Origin: Siphonodentalium dalli
Lineage: Eukaryota > Mollusca > Scaphopoda > Gadilida > Siphonodentaliidae
Reading direction: 5' to 3'
Assembly (NCBI GenBank): GCA_032622095.1
Contig: CP136063.1
Location: 219,063,982-219,127,981, forward strand
DNA: 64,000 bases
Translations under genes and position numbers: made by a program
Notes under the pieces: generated by a model
The model's input: the letters and a program-made list of their open reading frames with translations, nothing else
What the model was told of the DNA's origin: nothing
The model's database searches: none
Part shown: one piece after another, positions 47,301-56,639 of the stretch
How the letters are laid out: each line of letters starts with the position of its first letter
Numbering within the stretch: the first letter of the stretch is position 1

Positions 47301-48300
47301 CAAAAACACGGCGCTACATGGAATGCATGTGCTTCACGCGTAGTGTTACATACATTTTTTACGTCATGACGTCAGTATGTTTCTGAGCGATCAGTCACTT
47401 GGAATTACCATTCATATATATTTTTAGTTCATATAACACTAGCAAGCTAAAATGTTACAATTGATTGAAATGCAGGCAATTTTCCTCATATCTAATTTAT
47501 GTCACGACAAACTCCAAGTTTAAAAGGAATGTGACATAAGAAATATTTTGCTAACTACGATGTAGTTATGCCATGGGTATAAACGTTTAACACATGAAAT
47601 TACGTTTGAACATTTACATCCACAGTAGATTTTTTCTTTTTTTTGAGGCAATTTCTCATAGAAAAACCTATGTTGTCAGAAAATGAAAAACAACATGAAT
47701 TTAAACTGCATATTTTCTATTACAGATATATAATGACATGAGAAGTAACATTTCGGTAGTTATTCGTGTAAATGTGCTAATAACACATTGCCTAAAAATA
47801 ACTGTATGCTTTGGGAGATAATTGCATGATATTAACAGGAACATTTCGATAGCATCCCTACTGCTGGAACTAAAGATTGTTTGCTTATCGTATAGTTAGT
47901 TGTGAATAAAGATAACGACATGCGAAGTTAAAGTTCGGTAGTTTTGCGTGTAAAGGTGCTAATAACACATTGCCTAAAAATAACTCTATGGTTTTGGAGA
48001 TAATTGCACGATATCTACAGGAAAATGTCGATAGCATCGCTACTGGTGGAACTAAAGAGCGTTTACTTATCGCGTAGTTAGCTGTGGTGCCGATGCCGAT
48101 TTTATGAGCATTTTTGCATTCGGTTTCTGGCACATTGTAACTCTCTTTACTGAAATGTCTACATAACAATTCATGGAAAATTTGCGAGTGTATGAACGTA
48201 CCATGATAACACAACTTTCATATTGTTATAGTAACTTACCTTTGGATCCTAGAGTTAAAAACGAAGCAATAAAAACGATTATTAATTTCAACCATTCCAT
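28333..48300 (-). CDS. Gene 1: secreted M12B (ADAM/ADAMTS-like) zinc metalloprotease, complete, 16 exons
   Basis: Join in transcription order: 48300-48240, 46012-45768, 42840-42754, 41387-41234, 40046-39875, 39434-39341, 38290-38213, 37169-37018, 35820-35771, 35403-35298, 34639-34472, 32530-32386, 32028-31921, 31019-30968, 29545-29048, 28439-28333. The total is 2277 nt, 758 residues plus stop, and every intron has GT..AG with matching phase. Domains: signal peptide 1-20; M12B propeptide about 22-224 ending in the basic stretch RRQKQR (219-224); catalytic domain about 226-455 with the zinc site HELGHNIGAPHD (395-406) and Met-turn FIMAAS; ADAM-type cysteine-rich region 457-557; six-Cys module 560-602; Thr-rich linker about 607-687; two six-Cys CCxxC modules 688-758. 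By family it should be a secreted, zymogen-activated Zn endopeptidase acting on extracellular proteins; the substrate is unknown. The first 11 exons lie in block B and the last five in block A, so the gene spans the repeat boundary intact. It resembles invertebrate mig-17-like proteases, but orthology is not established. Confidence 0.9.
28440..29047 (-). other. Intron 15 of gene 1
   Basis: 608 bp, GTTAGT donor, TTTTCAG acceptor. Nothing else recognised. Gene 2 counterpart 60146-60753. Confidence 0.7.
29048..29545 (-). CDS. Gene 1 exon 15: six-Cys module, Thr-rich linker, six-Cys module
   Basis: 498 nt, acceptor TTTCAG|AGAGC, donor GGAG|GTTAGT. It encodes a six-Cys module (CPYGDQ ... CEEV ... 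RCCAAC), then a Thr/Pro-rich run of about 80 residues from (ACA)n, then a second module (CVDTSTSC ... DCCGTC). The linker looks mucin-like, so heavy O-glycosylation is expected. If the donor were skipped, translation would stop at the very next codon (GGT TAG). Confidence 0.87.
29546..29690. repeat. 72-bp duplication of exon 15 acceptor and 5' end (gene 1)
   Basis: On the minus strand the acceptor TTTCAG and the first ~25 nt of exon 15 recur 72 bp upstream, giving a second possible exon start at 29617 and a partial third copy near 29690. The 72-bp insert is in frame and without stops. Confidence 0.8.
29691..30967 (-). other. Intron 14 of gene 1
   Basis: The part next to exon 14 (30697-30950) resembles intron 10 (1738-2040), e.g. 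GAACAT.CCTCCACGTGAATA. Otherwise nothing recognised. Gene 2 counterpart 61376-62659. Confidence 0.55.
30968..31019 (-). CDS. Gene 1 exon 14: end of cysteine-rich region
   Basis: 52 nt, acceptor ATTATAG|TGG, donor GACG|GTAAGT. It encodes WCIEGSCVSDPQAPALD, completing the '..K-W-C-x-x-G-x-C' motif with exon 13. Confidence 0.87.
31020..31920 (-). other. Intron 13 of gene 1
   Basis: 901 bp. A direct repeat lies near the exon 13 donor: 31677-31740 and 31848-31905 share TTATTCCTACTNCCAAATTA and CAAATGAGACTG. It lacks the exon 14 duplicate seen in gene 2. Confidence 0.6.
31921..32028 (-). CDS. Gene 1 exon 13: cysteine-rich region
   Basis: 108 nt, phase 0 on both sides, acceptor TTACAG|GGTTTT, donor AAG|GTTAGT. 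It encodes CQKMYCSIANGRCRG and GTSCGNNK, the conserved 'C-Q-x-x-x-C ... G-T-x-C' core of the ADAM cysteine-rich fold. Confidence 0.9.
32029..32385 (-). other. Intron 12 of gene 1
   Basis: 357 bp of plain AT-rich sequence. Nothing recognised. Confidence 0.6.
32386..32530 (-). CDS. Gene 1 exon 12: cysteine-rich region
   Basis: 145 nt, acceptor TTTCAG|AACG, donor ACG|GTGAGT. It encodes YYCLGN and then LPGQLYDAREQC, the hallmark opening of the ADAM/ADAMTS cysteine-rich region. This exon has only one visible copy, because the block B partner lies past 64000. Confidence 0.88.
32580..32825. repeat. 46-bp minisatellite next to exon 12 acceptor
   Basis: ACAAAATAAG-type motif recurs at 32611, 32657, 32703, 32756 and 32802 (46-bp step, one of 53). 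Units contain GACCAGAAAGAGTAAACA. It starts about 50 bp from the exon 12 acceptor. Confidence 0.8.
32830..33239. other. Intron 11 stretch of gene 1
   Basis: AT-rich. A relic of the 46-bp unit (ACAAAACGAGTTACCATATA) occurs at 33126. The block B partner is outside the window. Nothing else recognised. Confidence 0.5.
33240..33665. repeat. Direct duplication of about 240-bp period (block B)
   Basis: Block B counterpart of 60-505. The second unit has lost about 15 bp and one CRE-like palindrome is mutated. Confidence 0.8.
33978..34506. repeat. 46-bp repeats containing exon 11 end and donor (block B)
   Basis: Same three donor-bearing units as block A. The outermost unit is again split by a MITE, but at a different point. 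Confidence 0.8.
34018..34406. mobile_element. piggyBac-like MITE with TTAA target duplication (block B)
   Basis: Body 34022-34402 with TTAA at 34018-34021 and 34403-34406. It is the same element in the same orientation as at 822-1191, with an extra A/T-rich stretch near 34230. It uses the TTAA site 6 bp to the right of that used in block A. Confidence 0.8.
34472..34639 (-). CDS. Gene 1 exon 11: third zinc ligand, Met-turn
   Basis: 168 nt, acceptor TTTCAG|TATTGG, donor AAAAAG|GTGAGT. It encodes IGAPHDSQTGC, then FIMAASGG (Met-turn) and NPWRYSSCS, the closing helix and Cys of the reprolysin domain. Identical protein in gene 0. The exon end and donor are repeated just downstream. Confidence 0.92.
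34640..35297 (-). other. Intron 10 of gene 1, with the same exon-like segment
   Basis: 658 bp. The 46-nt segment with both splice-like borders is kept at about 34983-35028. Nothing else recognised. Confidence 0.5.
35298..35403 (-). CDS. Gene 1 exon 10: catalytic HELGH exon
   Basis: 106 nt, acceptor TGCAG|GC, donor CACAA|GTGAGT. It encodes GIAYLRGLC, VSVNEEHFGFGSIGIAAHELGH and two bases of the next Asn. It supplies the first two zinc-binding His and the general-base Glu. Identical protein in gene 0. Confidence 0.92.
35771..35820 (-). CDS. Gene 1 exon 9: short reprolysin exon
   Basis: 50 nt, acceptor TACAG|GAAT, donor GCAG|GTAATG. It encodes NDMYSGSGSRIRTGVA. In gene 0 the Arg before Thr is Gly, which fits the family's 'G-x-A-x-x-x-x-x-C' context better. 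Confidence 0.82.
36040..36495. repeat. Direct repeat pair in intron 8 (block B)
   Basis: Counterpart of 2838-3301 with the same ATTTGGCCAAA run between the arms. Immediately right of it the blocks stop matching. Confidence 0.75.
36497..36905. other. Block B-specific segment in intron 8
   Basis: About 410 bp replacing 3291-3920. It contains TGACCTTCAAATTGACCTTGA, echoing the TGACC/CTTCAAAAT wording inside the Helitrons of this window, so it may be a transposon fragment. Confidence 0.5.
37018..37169 (-). CDS. Gene 1 exon 8: reprolysin segment
   Basis: 152 nt, acceptor TTTCAG|TCTGCG, donor CTGC|GTAAGT. It ends in DHVMLFTA, the strand before the conserved 'D-x-Y' stretch. One change from gene 0 (Asn to Ser after Trp-Asn). 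Confidence 0.85.
37691..37966. other. Block B-specific 275-bp segment in intron 7
   Basis: Present between ATGCATTAC and CATAAAGTGTG, which nearly touch in block A (6481-6500). It is an insertion in B or a deletion in A. No target duplication clear enough to decide. Confidence 0.6.
38213..38290 (-). CDS. Gene 1 exon 7: reprolysin segment
   Basis: 78 nt, phase 0 on both sides, acceptor TTTTAG|CTTGAC, donor ACG|GTAAGT. It encodes LDMRLNSIVDDEVALYVRLS. It is identical to gene 0. A 25-bp minisatellite begins just upstream of its acceptor. Confidence 0.85.
38307..38870. repeat. 25-bp minisatellite next to exon 7 acceptor (block B)
   Basis: Same array with several more units and different variant order than block A, including a block-wise duplication. 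Confidence 0.9.
39174..39375. repeat. About 40-bp repeats containing exon 6 end and donor (block B)
   Basis: The same donor-bearing units as 7565-7770, with only point differences. Confidence 0.8.
39341..39434 (-). CDS. Gene 1 exon 6: reprolysin segment
   Basis: 94 nt, acceptor TTACAG|A, donor AACGGG|GTATGT (weaker than the other donors). It encodes RFYNRTTGG and AAIRRYYAHVVNG, the helix that precedes the 'L-x-M-R' strand in M12B enzymes. Its end and donor are duplicated in the downstream intron. Confidence 0.85.
39875..40046 (-). CDS. Gene 1 exon 5: acidic/basic propeptide end and start of catalytic domain
   Basis: 172 nt, acceptor TTGCAG|CA, donor ACAG|GTGAGG. It runs from a poly-acidic stretch through RRQKQR (likely propeptide cleavage zone, though not a strict furin site) into FGIEIVVVIDVSVYD, the first beta strand of the reprolysin fold. 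It is one codon shorter than in gene 0, with K/R, V/A and A/T differences. Confidence 0.87.
40106..40517. mobile_element. MITE with TTAAAGG...CCTTTAA-type ends (intron 4, block B)
   Basis: Counterpart of 8503-8937. Here the left end (TTAAAGGCCCACTTAA) matches the family better. Confidence 0.55.
41057..41291. repeat. 59-bp repeats containing exon 4 end and donor (block B)
   Basis: The same four units with a few substitutions. Copy number is unchanged between the blocks. Confidence 0.88.
41234..41387 (-). CDS. Gene 1 exon 4: end of propeptide core, acidic stretch
   Basis: 154 nt, acceptor TTGCAG|GCTGGG, donor GTAGAAG|GTAAAT. It encodes AGSLYKDGDKYELEP, which matches the usual M12B prodomain 'G-x-L-x-x-x-G-x-x-Y' strand, followed by an acidic tail. 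It is identical to gene 0. Its 3' end and donor are tandemly repeated in the following intron. Confidence 0.85.
41915..42235. repeat. 58/33-bp minisatellite in intron 3 (block B)
   Basis: Counterpart of 10366-10620 with more 33-bp units (CTTGTGACATRCAAGATCTT). Confidence 0.85.
42431..42697. mobile_element. Foldback MITE with about 60-bp inverted ends (intron 3, block B)
   Basis: Counterpart of 10829-11095, almost unchanged. Confidence 0.7.
42754..42840 (-). CDS. Gene 1 exon 3: propeptide
   Basis: 87 nt, phase 0 on both sides, acceptor TACAG|GATG, donor CTC|GTGAGT. It encodes QYQDTETGGIFTVTC and a second Cys (GDTCHPSL), as in M12B prodomains. The two base changes from gene 0 that I see inside it are silent. 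Confidence 0.83.
42889..43106. repeat. 45-bp tandem array, five units, block B only
   Basis: TGAATACCAATACAATGCAG starts at 42901, 42946, 42991, 43036 and 43081, an exact 45-bp step with almost no divergence. Block A has a single unit (11286-11325). The array ends 49 bp from the exon 3 acceptor. Confidence 0.95.
44060..45382. mobile_element. TTAA-flanked hairpin MITE interrupted by a Helitron (block B)
   Basis: Counterpart of 12278-12732, split between 44223 and 45096 by the Helitron listed separately. Confidence 0.55.
44224..45095 (+). mobile_element. Non-autonomous Helitron monomer, chimeric (block B only)
   Basis: Starts TCTATTATATATTTTGAAAG after host A and ends CCCGGACGAAGTCGGG, TCACCTTCTAG before host T. 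The left half matches the block A Helitrons. The right half is different and contains two tandem units of about 118 bp (each with GGATACGAATTTTATCGGGT). Block A has the empty site inside its MITE near 12434. Confidence 0.8.
45768..46012 (-). CDS. Gene 1 exon 2: N-terminal M12B propeptide
   Basis: 245 nt, acceptor TTCCAG|TG, donor ACC|GTAAGT. It encodes a charged, beta-rich propeptide segment with LQFDMIDKRGES and the pattern NERAPVYEL. This is the least conserved exon between the paralogues: four changes in 81 residues relative to gene 0. Confidence 0.85.
47742..48075. repeat. 177-bp direct duplication in intron 1 (block B)
   Basis: Counterpart of 15085-15435 with very few differences. Confidence 0.8.
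48240..48300 (-). CDS. Gene 1 exon 1: start codon and signal peptide
   Basis: ATG at 48300-48298 in the context AAAGATGG. The 20 residues have a Trp-Leu-Lys start and a hydrophobic core (LIIVFIASFL) ending near Gly-Ser-Lys, a typical secretory signal. The donor reads AAAG|GTAAGT and leaves phase 1, completing a Val codon with exon 2. Confidence 0.88.
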
Positions 48301-48349
48301 CTTTGATATGATATCGGACTGATGACAGGTAACACACATTGTATTTATA
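48298..48349 (-). promoter_or_regulatory. Core promoter of gene 1: TATA box and initiator
   Basis: On the minus strand TATAAATA occupies 48349-48342. A TCAGT initiator has its A at 48320, 29 bp from the first T of the TATA box. The ATG follows at 48300, giving a 5' leader of about 20 nt. The spacing is what TATA/Inr promoters require. No upstream leader exon is needed, but one cannot be excluded. Confidence 0.6.
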
Positions 48350-49087
48350 CTTCTACTCTAAAACAAGTCTGGACACCCTCAGGGTGTTCAAAGGGAGTCT
48401 AATGTTAATCAGGGTGTTCAAAGGGAGTGTAATGGTAATCTTATTAATCCACTGAATGGCGACTTAATTGTAGTCCATGATTCTATTCAGCTATTAGCGG
48501 CCGATGCCTAATCTCATATAAAATTCAAGTTGTTGTTTTCTAATTATAATTTAATAATGGGAATTGAACTCATGACACTGTATTATGATGGGGGCCATGA
48601 TGTCAGTGCTCAATGCCTATTTTCTCTTTTTTAATTCTATATGCTATACTCTATGAAAGAAATGTTAAAGTCATATGGCGGTTTCCGCTCCAAAATACAT
48701 CTAATAATATTCGCTTTTTAATTTTTCCCGGTATCGTAATAGGTCGATAAATATACTTGAACTAACTTTCTACGGTAATTATATGTCACATCAACACGCA
48801 TTTCGATTAATATAACTTTAAACGCGATATTTGGGTCACAACAAAGCGTTGAGTGTTAGTCGAGTCCTGATATGGTCTGAATAAAGAGCGTTTGTTTCAC
48901 TTCTGTGCGAAACATTAAAAACAGCAGGAAAGTGGGTGTGGCAACAAATATTGTTCAGAGCATATGAAGTCGGTATATCAACATTTCGTGTATTTGTAAA
49001 CATATCTTATGCATCCTTCCAAATTATGTAGACAACATTTGGAAGCTGGAATGAGCCATGTCAGTTTAACAAATTAGATGTAAGATT

Positions 49088-49353
49088 ATATTTATACCCT
49101 CACTAGTTATGGTGAGGGGTATATACGAATCAGCGTGTCAGTTCGTCTGTCCACACGGGCGTCTGTTTGAGTCGTAGACGCAATTTTGTCCGGGTTTTAT
49201 TCCATACATTTCTCAATTATTTTGAAACTTGGCACGGATATTCAGTATGAGGTCCGTCCGACTTTTATTTGTGTGGAGTTATCCCCCCGTCTTTGACATA
49301 AACAGTTTCGCAATGTGCAGCCTTGTAGTCCCATTGGGACAGCCCACCTCTAG
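49088..49353 (+). mobile_element. Helitron-like fragment (block B)
   Basis: Counterpart of 16445-16738 with an internal deletion of about 30 bp. Confidence 0.5.
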
Positions 49354-49405
49354 TTTCTGTATTGAATTGTATGATATGTGATCTCCGTCGATATGGAGTA
49401 ATAAA

Positions 49406-49782
<377 letters not shown>

Positions 49783-50029
49783 GAAATGAAATAACGATTG
49801 AAACTACTTGTTCGCACAGGGTTAACCGAACATTAGCTCAATTATAATTGTGGCAAACTCTTTTATCGATGCAGATTTGATAGTATGAGGAGATCATTCG
49901 TCCTATTTTGTGACGTATTTTGACAGGCCATTTAATCTATACCACATCATAGTAGCTGGTGTCGCCACGTGCAAATTGTAATATGATGTAATACAACAGA
50001 ATCGAACAGCCATAATACTACCCCATGGC

Positions 50030-51091
50030 CAAGTGGTTCTGCTAATTTGCTATGATGTTGGTGGGTCCTGCTGAATTGCTATGATGTTGGTGGGTCCTGC
50101 TGAATTGCTATGATACTGTGGATCCTACTGAATTGCTATGATACTGATGGCTCCTTCTGAATTGTTATGGTGCTGGTGGGTCGTGTTGAATTTCTGGTGG
50201 CTCCTGCTGATTTGCTATGATGTTGGTGGGTCGTGTTGAATTTCTGGTGGCTCCCGATGATTTGCTATGATGTTGGTGGGTCCTGTTGAATTGCTACGAT
50301 GCTGGTGGCTCCTGCTGAATTGCTATGCTACTGTGTGTCCTGCTGATTTGCTATGATGCTGGTGGGTCCTGCTGAATTACTATGCTACTGTGGGTCCTGC
50401 TGATTTTACATGATGCTGGTGGGTCCTGCTGAATTGCTATGCTGTTGGTGGATCCTGTTGAATTGCCATGATGTTGGTGGGTCCTGCTGCTTTGCTATTA
50501 TGCTGGTGGGTCCTGCTGAATTGCAATGATCCTTGTGGGTCCTGCTGAATTGCTATTATGCTGGTGGATCTTGCTGAATTACTATGATGTTGGTGGGTCC
50601 TGCTGATTTGATATGATGTTAGTGGGTCGTGCTGAATTGCTATGATCCTGGTGGGTCATGCTGAATTGCTATTATGCTGGTGGGTCCTGCTGAATTGCTA
50701 TGATGTTGGTGGATCCTGTTGAATTGACATGATGTTGGTGGGTCCTGCTGAATTGCTATGATGCTGGTGGGTCATGCTGAATTGCTATGATGCTGGTTGC
50801 ACCTGCTGAATTGCTATGCTACTGGTGGGTCATGCTGAATTGCAATGATGGTGGTGGATCCTGTTGAATTGCAATGATGCTGGTGGGTCCTGCTGAATTG
50901 CTATGATGCTGGTGGGTCCCGTTGAATTGCTATATGATGTTGGTGGGTCCTGCTGAATTGCTATGATGCTGGTGGGTCCTGCTGAATTGCTATGATGCTG
51001 GTGGGTCCTGCTGAATTGCTATGATGCTGGTGGGTCCTGTTTAATTGCTATGATGCTGGTGGGTCCTGCTGAATTGCTATGATGCTGGTTC
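50030..51091. repeat. 29-bp minisatellite, about 1.1 kb (block B)
   Basis: Same unit and flanks as 17385-19171 but about 0.7 kb shorter, lacking the higher-order duplication. Confidence 0.95.
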
Positions 51092-51319
51092 CTGACATCC
51101 TTCACATTTGTTCACCAGCAATGTGTTTACGCCATTTTTCTTACTCACTAAAACTAACAAAAAAGCCTCTGGTCAACCTTCCACTGCATTATTATACTTC
51201 CATGGTGTAACCACGGAAGTATATTGTTTTTCTATTGGCGCCGTTTTCTGTTTAGTTAGAAATACTCAGAAACTAATGGCAGTAGGAACGCGAAATCTCT
51301 AGCTAATATAGGCATTTAA

Positions 51320-52880
51320 GGTCTACTTAAAATAACGGTATCCGGACTTCGGTCCATCGTTTCTTTACAGAGTTATCGCCCTTTTCCGATTATTTTTCAT
51401 TATTATTATTATTATACTTAAACATTTTTCGGCGCCTTAGTCGCTGAAAATATGTACAGTACATAACTAATATTTGGTACGTATGTTGGGGGTAATGAGA
51501 TCTAACTAACTGGCGTATAGCGAATATTGTCCGCGTTTACCCCGCGGGGTTATCTCCCTTTATCTGAAAAAAATGTCACTTTACTAACTCGGAAATTATG
51601 ACGAACAGGCCATCCAAATTTGGACCGTATGCACACCTCGATATGCCCTTCTGGCCACGGGCATCAAATTTGTGTCCGCGCTTTCCCTACGGAGTTACCG
51701 CCCATAAATAGGCAAACACCATACACCAGGACGTTTTAACGGACGTTTTGTTTTGTCCAGCGCTATTATTTTTTTATCGCATGTTTCGAATGGGACAAGT
51801 GATTCGGACCCGAATATGCCGCTTAAAAGTTTTATCTCCCATGCGTTTCCGCTTCACGGAGAACGGAAATATTGCAACTATTTTTCCCGCCAAATCCAAA
51901 CGGGCTAATTAAAGAGCAAGGTAATGCCGTAGCAGGTACGTTGGCATACTGTATGTACGCCCCCCAAAGTTTGACCCCATATACCTTAAAAGCCTGCCCA
52001 ACGGAGAATACGAGTCGGAGTGGGTTGAGACTTTTGGAAATTCCACGAAAATCGCATAGGGGCAAAATTCAAACATCGAGATAAACATTTTGATGAGTAC
52101 ATCAGATGGGTAGTGTTCACGCGCATCTAGCGTGCGATTTTCTAATTTTCAGATGGAACGGTTTACTCGTAACAACGCTATATAACATAAATACGCATAC
52201 TTAAGTAGTAGTCTATCACTAACCTATGTTTACCCCCAAATCCAAATGGGCTAATGAATGAACGATTTTAATGTAGTAGCATGTAAGTCGGTATACTGTA
52301 GGTATGCCTCCTTGACCGCTCTACTATAAATGCAACCTGCTCAAATGAGAGCTTGCGTCGGGGTGGGTTCATACTTGGCAACTTCCAACGAAAACAAATG
52401 CGGACAATTACTTTTTGACGAGTGGACGTGGTTAGCAGTATCCATGCGCAACTTTAATATGATTGTATAAGTTTTAGAGAGGACCGTTTACTCCTGGTAG
52501 CGTGTATCGTTGTTAACGGGTGATATATATTACTCAAATTCAAACACACTCTTCTTGACGCCAAATTCAAACGGGCTTATCACAGAGCAAGGCTAATGCA
52601 TGAGCCGGTACCGTGATATACCGTAGGTACGCTCCCAAAGATTCACTGCTCTACAACGAAAGCAACCTGCCCGACGGAGAGCGCGTACGCCCCGGGTAGA
52701 GTCGAGCCTTTTGGCAAATTTCACCGAAACTCGTAAATGGGAAAAAATGGAAAATCGCGAATCTAGTGTTTTTTTATTTTGAACACTGCATATACGGACA
52801 ACATTAGTGCGATTTTCTAAGTTTTAGAGTGGACGGGTAAGCACTCAGCTAGCGTTGTTGATTGTAATAGAGTTATCTCT
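51320..52880. repeat. Old array of about 340-bp units (block B)
   Basis: Counterpart of 19400-20960. One unit has a short rearrangement near 52345-52420. Confidence 0.7.
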
Positions 52881-53198
52881 CGATATGTGTACCGATGACA
52901 CCTGAGACACACATGGTATTAATTAACTAAGCCGTCTTTTGTCCGTCAATAAAACTTCTAAAAGATTCTGAATCCGAAACTGAAAGAATTATCCAAAAAA
53001 ATGCGAAATAACAGAGTTATGGTACATTAATATGCTCTATATCCGTTTGATCTACATGTAGATTACAATATGATCTACATGTAGATTACAATATAATCAG
53101 ACACGCCAGTTGAACATGATCTGGGTGTCATGGGGAGGTGTTCTAATTAGCCCTAAAATGTGTCCCTATATACCGAATAAAACTGAATGCTTGGCTGG

Positions 53199-53435
53199 AG
53201 TGAACGGTGGCTCAGTTGGTCAGGACCATGATACATTAACCATCCACGCTGGGTAGAACCAAATGACATAAACCTTTGGAATATATATCTTATTTAGAAA
53301 TTTCAATTCAAGTCCACCATCAGGTCACAAAGCACCACTATACATTCGTATGAAGAGGAACACACATATATGCATAACACACACATGGCATGCGATACCA
53401 TGGAAGTATATCTGATTGCATGGAATCAGACCTCT
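53199..53435 (+). mobile_element. tRNA-like SINE head and Helitron-type 3' end (block B)
   Basis: Counterpart of 21265-21503. The B box is further mutated (GGGTAGAACC). Confidence 0.4.
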
Positions 53436-53824
53436 AGTTCTGATTTGGTTTCTGTCATTCTGGTGTGCTCGGTTGCTAGGTGTTACTCACCCTGACATGT
53501 GTTACCTGGCCAGACACCCACTTACCTGTATTGGTTACACATAAAACATAAAAACAATAATAAGTGGCATCATCAGGGAAAATGTTGAATACAAATATCG
53601 GAGAACTATTATTGTAAACTAACTGGACATTTTCTTGCTTTCATTGCAGACTACGTGGCACGGGAACCCGTCGTCCTGTTTACTACAGGGTGCTTCCTAG
53701 TTTGTTTAGCAGTGCGTTTCGTACCAGAAACCAACGACATGGAGCTACCACAGGTCGCGACCTGATTTCCAGGTTGTCCTAAGTGCACTTTTTATGTTTT
53801 TGAGATAATTGATTTTTAAAGTTT

Positions 53825-55290
53825 GAATCTCCGATGCGGGTCAACTATTAAGACAATGGATATACTGCTAACACAGTTCGATTGGAAAATCATTCCTTTA
53901 ATAGAACAAATAAGCATCACATTTCATAAATTAAATGTAATCCTGTTTTTTAAGAATACTGCAGGTAGGGTGCATATTTTGGCACTTAGGGCATACTGGA
54001 ACTTGATTACACTATGAATAGGTCAAATGACACCATTGAACTAAAATTCGTTAGAATGGCCACCTTGTTCTATGTGTCAGAAATATTAGGATAATTATCA
54101 CTTAGAACAAACAATATAATATCACAGGTCTGAATCTTAAAAGGACATCTTGGAATTCATATATTATATTAAATATAAGTGTTCAATGTATAGGCTAACC
54201 CAGATTATATTTTTTTATATCAACAATGGTATTGTCTAAATTTGGTATGTATGTCGGAATTTGATCACATAGAGCGTTGACATTGACACCATGTCACCCC
54301 CTATAAATCTAAAACCGACTAACTTGACACTCGCTCCGAAACGGAGGCCATTATATCATCTAGTCGTTAGTTTAGACTCCATTTTGAAGTGAACCTAGAT
54401 CAAATAGGTAATACGCTGTTTTCGACATGATAATTAAGCGCCTTGTGAAACATTTTCTACAGCTCTTTGAAATAAGTACTATATATGGATTTTATGATAA
54501 TATTGTTTTTTTTTGTCAAAAGACAAGAATATGTAAAAAAAAAAATGGTGAAATTTGAATCTTGTTAGTCAACAAATCTGCCGACTACAAACGCCGAGTT
54601 GAGTTTCCTGACTGCTAAAAATAACTTATCCTAAATTTTGATGTGTTTCATTGGTGGAAAGTCATTATATTTAGGTAAACAAATGCAAAAAAAGCATTGT
54701 GAAAATTGGAATTTTTGTCCGGAAACAATTTCCCTCAGGATTACATTTAATCCATTTCTGTTTTGTTCGTTATGACGTTTGCTCAAACTATTTAGACTTT
54801 GAAAGATGTCCGTGCATATAAATGTAAAATGTATTATGGTAGTCAAGATAGCCTAGATCATTTTTCGGGAGTATATATACCCGCTCACTTCAATGTTATA
54901 ATTGTGACAAAAAAATGCATCAGAAAAGCATTATTCATGTTGCCATGGCATAATTATGCCTGTCAGTTCATGCAAAATTTCACTGAAAAATCCAAAATGG
55001 CGGGCAAAATGGCAAACGGAAGTATAGTAACCTGATATATTTTTTATTTATATGAAAACAGTAGGCGTAAATGGCTATAGTTGTGCCACCATACATGATG
55101 TTCAATCCTAATCCGACAATATTAAGTCATAGCCCGACGATTTGTCAATTTATTGATTTAAAATGTTTAAAAAATGACGGCGAAAATTGCGATCGGAAGT
55201 CAACAATTAAAGTGTGTTTGTTGATTTTTCACTAAATCTTCACATATCGAATAAATTGATAGCCAAACAGTAGTGATATATGCCATCATA
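53825..55290. other. Intergenic AT-rich stretch (block B)
   Basis: Counterpart of 21880-23300. Nothing recognised. Confidence 0.5.
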
Positions 55291-55306
55291 ATATAGTTTC
55301 AAAACC

Positions 55307-56620
55307 ACTAACTATCAAATGAGTGTCCCAAACCACATAACGAATGTGTCAAACCATATACAGAGTTACAAACCACCCACCTGGTATGCAAAACCAACAT
55401 GCAAATCCAAATGACGGGTACCCCAAATCCAAATATTGAGTTTCCTTAAGCAGCCAGGTATAGTGCCTACAACCATATGCAAATAGTATCCAACCCACAC
55501 ATATAGTACCCCAAACCATGGATACCAAACAGCAAATGATGTCTCAACCCAACCGATTATAGTGCCACAAACAATTCAATGAATGTTCCAAACCACACTG
55601 GTAGTGCCACAAACTATACAACTGGTGTTCCAAACCACACAGGTTGTGTCCCAAACCACCACACCGGTATCTCAAATCTCAATTAGTGCTCCAAATCATA
55701 CAACGTGCACACAACGAGTCTGCCAAACCATTCAATGAACGCCCAAAACCACACAAAGAGTGTATCAAATCATACAGTGGGTTTGGATGTCAGAAACCAC
55801 ATAACGAATGACAAATAGGCATCCATGATGTACTTCGTGACACACATATAGTGTCCAAAGCCATCTGGGTAGTGCCCTGTCATAAAACAGGTGTCCAAAA
55901 CCACTCTTTCGTCTCAATCGATCAAAATTGTGTCCCAAATGGCACAATCAATGACAAAATCAGTGTCCCAAATCCAACCAATTGGTGTCCCAAACTATCC
56001 AACGGGTGTCACAAACCACCCAGCTGGTGACACAAACTATAAAACTAGTATCACAAACCATCACATAAGTTCCAGCCCATTCCAACAGGCGTCACAAAAC
56101 ATCTGCTAACTGTCATATATAGTGTACACACCTCCATCGAGTATTCCAGACCATCAAATGATCTTCCAAAGCATCCACTGAGTTTACCAAACGATGGGAC
56201 ACTCGCTGGATGGTTTGAGATATTCGATGGGTTGTTTTCTACACTTGTTTGTGGCACTCGTTGTATAGAGCGGGACATTCATGGTGGTTTGAGACACTAG
56301 TTTAATATTGTTAGACACTCCTGTTGATTTGAGGCAATCGTCATGTGGCTTGGGACACTTACTGGATGATTATGGACATTCTTTGATTTGTTTGGGACAC
56401 CCACTGGGTGGTAAGTTGGGGTACTCAATTGATGGATGGTTTGAGACACCCATCGATTGGTTTGGGACACTGTGGTTTGGAACACACATTTGGCGGATTT
56501 TGACAGGATTTGATGGGTTTGGGTTGATAGGGATACCTGTTAGGTGGTTTGCGACACAATTTGGCTGATTTTGGGATGCCAATTATATGGACTGGGACAC
56601 TCGTCTGTTGGTTTGGTATA
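55307..56620. repeat. Minisatellite folded as an inverted repeat (block B)
   Basis: Counterpart of 23335-24640, switching orientation at about 56190. Two extra units are present in the left arm (near 55347 and 56037). Confidence 0.8.
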
Positions 56621-56639
56621 CTACTAAGAAATGTTTTTG

